This document shows, in pieces, positions 57,840 to 64,000 of a stretch of 64,000 bases of DNA. Positions within the stretch are counted from its first letter, which is position 1. Every line of letters starts with the position of its first letter. The position numbers and the translations under genes are program-made. Source of the stretch: Gnetum montanum (taxonomy: Eukaryota; Streptophyta; Gnetopsida; Gnetales; Gnetaceae). Location of the stretch: the NCBI GenBank assembly GCA_015680685.1, contig MNCI01026334.1, positions 1,039,610-1,103,609 on the forward strand, read 5' to 3'. Below the pieces are notes generated by a model. That model worked only from the letters and a program-made list of their open reading frames with translations, had not been told where the DNA came from and ran no database searches.

Positions 57840-58312
57840 GATGCTCCTTTTGTTTGGACCTTGAAATGTGAAAAATCATTCCAGCAATTGAAAGAAAATC
57901 TTGTGGAAACTCCAATTCTACAAGCACCTGACCGGTCTAGACCATTTCATATCATGACAAATGCATTGAATTATGCTTTTGAAGCTATGATGATGTAGTT
58001 AGATGACAAGAAACATCCATACTACATCCACTATGCCAACCAAAGCATTGTGGGTGCATAATTGAACTACATCACTACAGAAAAAGAATTGATGGTGGTG
58101 GTCTTTGCTCTAGAGAAGTTCAGGCATTATGTGCTTGGATATCAGGTGTTTGTGCACACAGACCACAATTCCATCTACTTCCTAATGAACAAGCCAACTA
58201 TGAGCCCCTATGTCATATAGTGGCTGGTGATCTTACATAAATTTGATCTTACAATGATAGATCGAAAGGGTACTGAGAATGTGGTTGCTAATCACTTGTC
58301 TCAGTTGTGATG
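57840..58312 (+). pseudogene. RNase H of E5
   Basis: Directly follows the RT: PFVWTLKCEKSFQQLKENL, then RPFHIMTNALNYAFEA (the first catalytic Asp replaced by Asn), TTEKELMVVVFALEKFRHYV, HTDHNSIYFL, and DRKGTENVVANHLSQL at the end. Three stops. It would remove RNA from the RNA/DNA hybrid during reverse transcription. Confidence 0.8.
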
Positions 58313-58559
58313 GAATGACAAAGAGAAAGAAATCCCATTCTCTGACATGTTTCCTAATGAACTCCTCTTTTCTAGGGCAATAACTGAGCAAATTTTCAAT
58401 GAGCCAAAATGGTATGATAACATTCTTACCTATCTTCTCACTTAGGAGATGCCACAAGGGGTAGACCATTAGAGGAAACAACAGTTTCTTCACTAGGTAA
58501 AGCACTTCATGGAGATTAATGGACACCTCTACAAGGTGTGAATTGATGGCTTGGTTTGT

Positions 58560-59489
58560 TGGTGTGTCCTCGATGTTGATCAACTACATGTGCTCTAAGA
58601 CACTCATAAAGATCCTTGTGGAGGACACTATGTTGGAAGATGCATAGTCATTAAAATCCTGATGGCAGGGTACTATTGGCCAACACTCTTCAGGGATGCT
58701 CACCATTTCATTTGCTGTTGTGAACAATGCTAATGGAATGGTGGAATGACTACTCGAATGGAGGAACCTCAACAATGGATTCAACCATTAGAACCATTCA
58801 GCATTTGGGACATTGATTTCATGGATCCCATCATGCCCATGTCAAATGGAAAGGCGTACATCATAGTCACTGTTGACTATTGTACGAAATGGGTAGAAGT
58901 AGCAGCCGTCATCGACTGTACATCTTCTACTACTACTTGGTTTGTACAAAAAAATGTTGTAAACAGGTTTGGTGTGCCACATGCATTGATTGCTGATAAT
59001 GAAACTCATTTTAGAAGCACTACTTTTCAAAAGCTAATGCAATGCTTAGGGGTTGAACACAAACTCACAACACCTTACCATCCCCAAGCTAATGGTCAAG
59101 CTGAGATTATCAATAGGAAAATCGCAAGAATACTAACAAGAATTGTTAGTAAGTATAGGAAGGACTAGAGCACAAAACTCAACGATGCCCTTTGGGCCTA
59201 CCACTCAACTTGGAAACTTCCTATAGGCTACTCTCCCTATGAGCTTGTGTACGACAAACTGCAAACACTTCTTATTCAATCTAAACTTTGTACACTTTCA
59301 ATGGCTTGTGACCTTAACCTTGACTTAAGTCTAGCCCAAAAAGAAAGATTAATGAATCTCAACCTGATAGATAAAAAACAATTAGTGGCCTTATCATCCA
59401 ATGAGTTGCACAAGGCTTATAACAAAAAGCATCATGACCTAAAAATTAGAAAAGTTAAATTTCAACCAAGAGATAAGGTTCTCTACTAG
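58560..59489 (+). pseudogene. Integrase of E5
   Basis: An HHCC-type zinc-binding segment (DPCGGHYVGRC..CCCEQC, 58610-58735) is followed by the core open from 58746: WDIDFMDP, TVDYCTKWVEV, RFGVPHALIADNETHF and TPYHPQANGQAE, giving a D,D,E triad. The C-terminal part reads ..DLSLAQKERLMNLN.. and ..VKFQPRDKVLY. It is interrupted near 59167 and elsewhere. It would insert the DNA copy with 5-bp duplications, consistent with those seen. Confidence 0.85.
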
Positions 59490-60312
59490 AACCCCCCACA
59501 CGTACCTCAATGAACTAAGTTCTAGACATTGTGATAAGGACCTTATATCATTTATGAAACTTTTCCTTTAGGGGACATGATGATCTATAAACCTGAGAGC
59601 CCAAATAAGAAATAGCTAGTTAACATCCAACAAATTAAGCCTTTCCATGAGCATACGCTAGCTAACACAATAAGCACCTCATTCAATCAACAACCATGCT
59701 CCATATTTTGGATCTCCTCCTTTCAACTTAGTCATAAGGAAGATGGCCAACCATGCTAACCATTCAAGTGGCTCCTCAATTTTTCAACTTTTTCATTTTA
59801 CACGTTTTTCATTTTATAACTTTTTATTTTACATGTTATTTGTTTTACATCTTCTTTTTTTATGTTATTAATCTTTTCTAATTTTTGTTTTACACCATAG
59901 TTAGTACATTTGATATTTCTTAAATAATTTACACTTTCTTCTATATTTTTTTTATTTGATGTAATTTTCTAACTTTTTGTTAATAAGTGCCAGGTACATT
60001 GGCATGATAGTTTCTAGCTTTGAATTTCATTACGGATAATTAGGACATGGTTTCTTTTTCATGTAATCCACCCATCCACACACTCTATAGTTTTCTTTGT
60101 TTTGGAAATTTGCAGTCCCTTTTTCACTAATAAAACTTTAATAAATTTGTAACTTTGGTAGTTTCTAGAATTGGGAAGGATTCAAAGGTTTGAATAGGGT
60201 GTAGCTTCAAGGAGATTTGGTATTCTTTGTACTTTTCTATTTGCCTGGGTGCATGTGTGTTTCCATGAATTTCTTACCATTCCATACCAATCAATAAAAA
60301 AAGTTAAATAAG

Positions 60313-60560
60313 TCCTTGCATGGTGTGGTTCTCATAAAAAATGATGGGAATTCAAAGCACACCCCTTGGACAAAATAAATGCATACATCCTTGCATGGTA
60401 TGGTTCTCATCAAGAAAAATAAAGGCAAAAGATGAGGATTCAAAGCACATCCCTTGGACAAAATAAATGCATGTGTCTTTGCATGGTGTGGTTCCCATTT
60501 CAAATAAAAAAAATAATGGGAATTCAAAGCACACCCCTTAGATAGAATAAATGGGCTACA
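60313..60560 (+). repeat. Three imperfect tandem repeats (75-88 bp) in E5 3' region
   Basis: Copies start at 60313, 60388 and 60476 with 'tccttgcatggtgtggtt' and end 'caaagcacaccccttggac..aataaatg'. E4 holds a single copy on the opposite strand at 62770-62850. Confidence 0.8.
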
Positions 60561-61700
60561 AGCATTAGTTTTGGAACTTGTCTCCTCTAACTAAGGCCCT
60601 TCCTCACTTCCTACTTCTTCTCTAATTTGGAACGGTGGTTGTTCTGTGGGAGCACTCTTGTGTCTCAGGGGATGGATTGGTCTTAGAATGTCGATGCAAA
60701 GTCACTGAAAGTGGTTGGTTTTAATCTAGAATGAGGATGGATCCTATTAAGTCATTTAAATCCACAAGAGACTTCATGTGACTATAATTAGGAACTCCAT
60801 TCCACTCTCTCTCTCTCTTATCCATTTATGCTTTTCATGTTCCACCTCATTGCTAATTTCATGTTTTGGTTTGATGTCTTTGTTTGATGTATCGAAATTC
60901 TTAGTTAGTTACTTTTGAGTTTTTGTACTTAACCTTCTGTAACCATTAATCATCCATGGAGCCCATGGACTCTTTGGTTTGAAGGAACCCACTTGCATAT
61001 CTTTTGGTTGGATTAGTTAAGTTCTTTATCCTTAGATATTTTTACAATCAAATTCTTTCTATTTACCCCATCAATGACATCCAATTGTACACATCTTCAC
61101 AACAGTTTTTAGTGAATTCTTCTTTCATTGTTGTGAATTCTTATACCCTCTTTAAATATCTCCTTATATTGAATTTTTTCAAATTTACTAGACTGCTTAA
61201 TTTAATTAACCCTATCTGTCAACCTTCCTACTAACACTACTCAAGGAACCAATCAACCATAATCACAACCTAGCCAAGTATAACCATCGATGAGATAGGC
61301 CATTTAACAGTTATGTGTTACACATTGCATACTAATTCATGATTCTGTTGTGATTATAGTGGGAAGCATGGGACTGGAAGTGGGACTATCTTCACCAAGG
61401 ATGATGTAGCAATACCACACAATGAGAACTATTTGTGATTGAAGGATCTTTCTCTCTATCTCATTCTCCTTTTTCCAAGAGGTGTTGGATGTCAATATTC
61501 TCCAGGGTGTTCACTCCTCTTCTCATGAACACCCAATGTTGTAAAAATTGTAATTCTATACACTTGGGCACTTAGAGTCTACATGTTTGTTTCATCTAAG
61601 TCAATTTGTCATGTTAGTCAATAATCCCATACCTACCCAATATGTTATATTGTAAAGAACTTGTTCCTCCTCTTCTTCAGTCCAGGATGAGTTTTCATTT

Positions 61701-61713
61701 AGTCATGGGGGTA
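61701..61713 (+). other. Polypurine tract of E5
   Basis: AGTCATGGGGGTA directly before the 3' LTR; the G run is shared with E3 and E4. Confidence 0.75.
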
Positions 61714-62569
61714 TGATGAATCACTATTTGATGTTGGCCATGACATCAGGTATGCAACGTCTAGGCCATGACATCAGGTACACAACGTCGGGGTCTAGAT
61801 TCCACATTGGATGTCCAACGTTAGGGTATATACCCTGAGTTTATAAATACCGTGCCTAGGCTCTAGTTTTGGAAGTTTTTGATTAGTTAGTTTTCAGTTT
61901 TCAAGTAAGGTAGTGAAGTTGTTACTATTTCTTCTCCTTAGAGTTAGAATATTTTCTTTGAGTGCCCGCAGAAAGAGTCTAAAGTGTGTATGGTTCTTTG
62001 TTTGAGCACTGATGTACCTAAGTGATGAGAATAACACAAACTCTTTTGACAATCTTTACAACACTAAGAATAGATTAATATTTTCCTTATTGCATTTTAC
62101 TTTCTTCTTCTTTACTTTAATACATTTGATTAAGCAATTTATTTTTAGTAATTAATGAACACGAGCATGACCACTTTGAGCATTCATATAGTACTTGGTA
62201 ACCCAGCAACGTTTAACATTTTGTAGCCTAGCAGTGCTATATGTGTTCAGGAAAGTGGGGCAGTTACTTATGTTAGGCTAGCTAGGTAATAGATATTAGT
62301 TTTCAATCTAATCTATCCTTATTCTTGCTGTAGGCAATTACATCCATAAAATATAAAACAACAAAAATTCATATACCTCAATAACACTTAAACCATACCC
62401 TTGAGCCTCACAAGTGTAGTTGGGAAGACAACGAACATTCTCAACGCAATTTCACTTCCTAGAGGAACTAGTGTATGAGATAACTATAGGTCCACGAAAT
62501 TTGATCGGATCATGCGTAATGCCTTAGTGATTCATATAGTTGGGCATAGGGGTAGCTCACCAGTCATCA
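61714..62569 (+). repeat. 3' LTR of E5
   Basis: TGATGAATCACT to CAGTCATCA, 856 bp, collinear with the 5' LTR but longer in U3, where a 28-bp unit is duplicated (61736-61763 and 61764-61791). TATA-like TTTATAAATACC lies near 61838-61850. Confidence 0.9.
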
Positions 62570-62574
62570 CCAAC
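62570..62574. other. Target-site duplication of E5, right copy (CCAAC)
   Basis: Exact copy of 52567-52571. Confidence 0.85.
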
Positions 62575-64000
62575 CATTTCTAGTGACTTCTCATTGATAA
62601 ACTTAGATCGGTTCATCCCCAAGGTACAAGAGTACCCCTATAGATCAATCACCATTCCAAAGAGAGAAGATTAGAGAAGTAGGAAGTGAAGAGGGCCTTA
62701 GTTAGAGGGGTGCCTTTAGGCATGGGTAACATGTCTTTTTAGCCCCATAACTAGTGCTTGTAGCCCATTATTATGTCCAAGGGGTGTGCTTTGAATTCCC
62801 ATCATTATTATTATTTTTTATCAAATGGAAACCACACCATGCAAAGAGTTAACTTCCTATTACTAATCAACGCAAGAATGGCAAATGATCCATGGAGACA
62901 TTGATGCACCCAAGAGGGTATACAAGTACAAAAGGTTTTAAATCTCCTTGAAGTCACATCCTTGTCTATCCATTTAATTCATCCCAAGTTTGGAAACTAC
63001 CAAGGTTACAAGTTCATTATAAGTTGTTTTTAAGAAGGGACCTCAGACTTCTAAAACAAAGGAACAACTTAGAGTTGTGTGGGTCAGTAGATGACATGAA
63101 AATTTAAATGGGTTCCAAACATTTGTAATCAAATAACAATGTAAAGTACAAACCACCATCAATTAGCAGCTATAGTTGCACCACATCCTAGTGGTAATAA
63201 CAAAAGAAAAGAAAATCATAAGAAAAATGCAAACCAAATAAGGGAAAATATAGAAAAAATTGTAAAATACTCAAGAAAGAGAAAAACGTACTAAAAATGT
63301 AAAACCAAAAAGTTAAAAGCTAAGGAGCCACATTAATTGATTTCAGCATGGATGGCCATCTCCTTCATGACTAAGTTAGAAGAAGGAGATCCAAAATATT
63401 GGGCATGCATGACCATCTGTTGAGATGTTGGTGCTACTAGTTATTGTGGGTTCTAAGAAAGGCCTTACTTATTATGTGTTGACTAACAACTTCTTGTTTG
63501 GGCTTGTAGGTTGGTAAATTAGGCTGGCCCTAGATGGAAAGTTTTCATAGATGATATAAGGGCCCTTCCATAACATTTGAAACTTAGTGTGTTGAGGTAC
63601 GTGCATGGGATTCCGATAGAGCACCTTCTCTCCTAGTTGGAATTTCACCTTCTTGATCCTAAGGTCATGTCATTATTTTTTGTATGCCTTGAGCACTTCA
63701 TTAGATGACAAGGCCATTAGTCAGTTCTCATCTAGCACATTGAGATTCATTAATCGTTCTTTCTATGCTAGGCTTAGGTCTAGGTTGAGGTCACATGCGG
63801 TAGATAGTGTACAAAGTTTCACTTGGATGGGAAGTATTGGAAGCTTTCCATACATGAGATCATAGGAAGAGTACCCAATAGGAAGTTTCCATGTGAAACG
63901 ATAGGTCTAAAGGGCATCATTGAGTTTGAAGCTCTAGTCCCTCTTATATTTACTAATGGTTTGGGTTAGTATTTTCGTTATCTCCCTATTTTTGACTTCA
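62575..64000 (-). mobile_element. E4 (right part): spacer and integrase end
   Basis: E4 resumes after E5. 62575-63590 is spacer homologous, on the opposite strand, to 59500-60600 of E5 (shared 'caaggggtgtgctttgaattcccat' and 'ggagatccaaaatattgg'-type segments). Integrase follows to the window edge. Having ORF3 and integrase on the same strand with this spacing shows that one element carried both. Confidence 0.75.
63595..64000 (-). pseudogene. Integrase C-terminal part of E4
   Basis: The minus-strand translation reads ..EVKNREITKILTQTISKYKRD, ..LPIGYSSYDLMYGKLP.., ..CDLNLDLSLA.KERLMNLN.. and ..LRIKKVKFQLGEKVLYRNP, closely paralleling 59100-59490 of E5. Several stops are present. The catalytic core lies beyond the window. 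Confidence 0.75.

Larger units (their letters stand above)
52572..62569 (+). mobile_element. E5: full-length Athila/Tat-like Ty3/gypsy retrotransposon nested in E4
   Basis: 5' LTR (52572-53392), tRNA-Asp-type primer site, gag (53710-55935), protease (about 56080-56570), RT (about 57076-57710), RNase H (about 57840-58312), integrase (about 58560-59489), a 2.2-kb 3' region, polypurine tract and 3' LTR (61714-62569), with exact CCAAC target duplications. The order PR-RT-RH-INT is that of Ty3/gypsy, and the RT (VEVFMDDFSTYG) is Athila/Tat-like. All genes carry stops, so it is immobile by itself. ORF3 and its promoter, present in E1-E4, are absent. Confidence 0.9.

Overview
The window is nuclear plant DNA: one intron-rich gene in a sea of old, nested LTR retrotransposons. 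The large, AT-rich, slowly decaying repeat load and the long introns suggest a big seed-plant genome, possibly a gymnosperm. That is inference; no sequence here fixes the species.

The only intact host gene is on the + strand at 34615-44667. It has ten exons with canonical GT/AG introns and a 764-residue product. The product is a chloroplast-type DEAD-box RNA helicase of the RH3 group: transit-like N-terminus, all helicase motifs, a GUCT-like region, an RG-rich tail and a terminal CCHC zinc knuckle. A 48-bp minisatellite (four copies) lies about 350 bp upstream of the ATG. Intron 4 carries a tRNA-derived SINE with a 16-bp target-site duplication, next to a duplicated copy of the same site that is still empty.

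Everything else recognisable belongs to one Ty3/gypsy (Athila/Tat-like) retrotransposon group with TGATG...CATCA termini, a degenerate tRNA-Asp-type primer site and a GGGGGTA polypurine tract. Its members are: E1 (1-4718, +, 3' part only); a solo LTR (6095-6974); E2 (7912-19632, -, TSD ATCAT), whose gag is split by a solo LTR at 15780-16792; E3 (22952-31442, -, TSD AATGT); E4 (47598 to beyond the window end, -); and E5 (52572-62569, +, TSD CCAAC), inserted into E4. E5 keeps recognisable gag, protease, RT, RNase H and integrase, all broken by stops. E4 shows integrase and a third ORF on the same strand. This gives the group layout LTR-gag-PR-RT-RH-INT-spacer-internal promoter-ORF3-LTR. E2 and E3 have lost most or all of pol, and E5 has lost ORF3.

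The most unusual pattern concerns ORF3, which encodes a coiled-coil protein with a block resembling the 'putative plant transposon protein' domain. It is preceded by its own TATA box and a conserved splice-acceptor-like TGTGATTG(T/C)AG|ATG. Next to that internal TATA is a palindromic DNA motif. The LTR promoter of the same element carries the same palindrome type, and the palindrome differs between lineages (GATATCGCG-type in E2/E3, GCATCGATGC in E4). This looks like a duplicated promoter module evolving in concert.

Two assembly gaps (18705-18830 and 30531-30988) lie inside the LTRs of E2 and E3.
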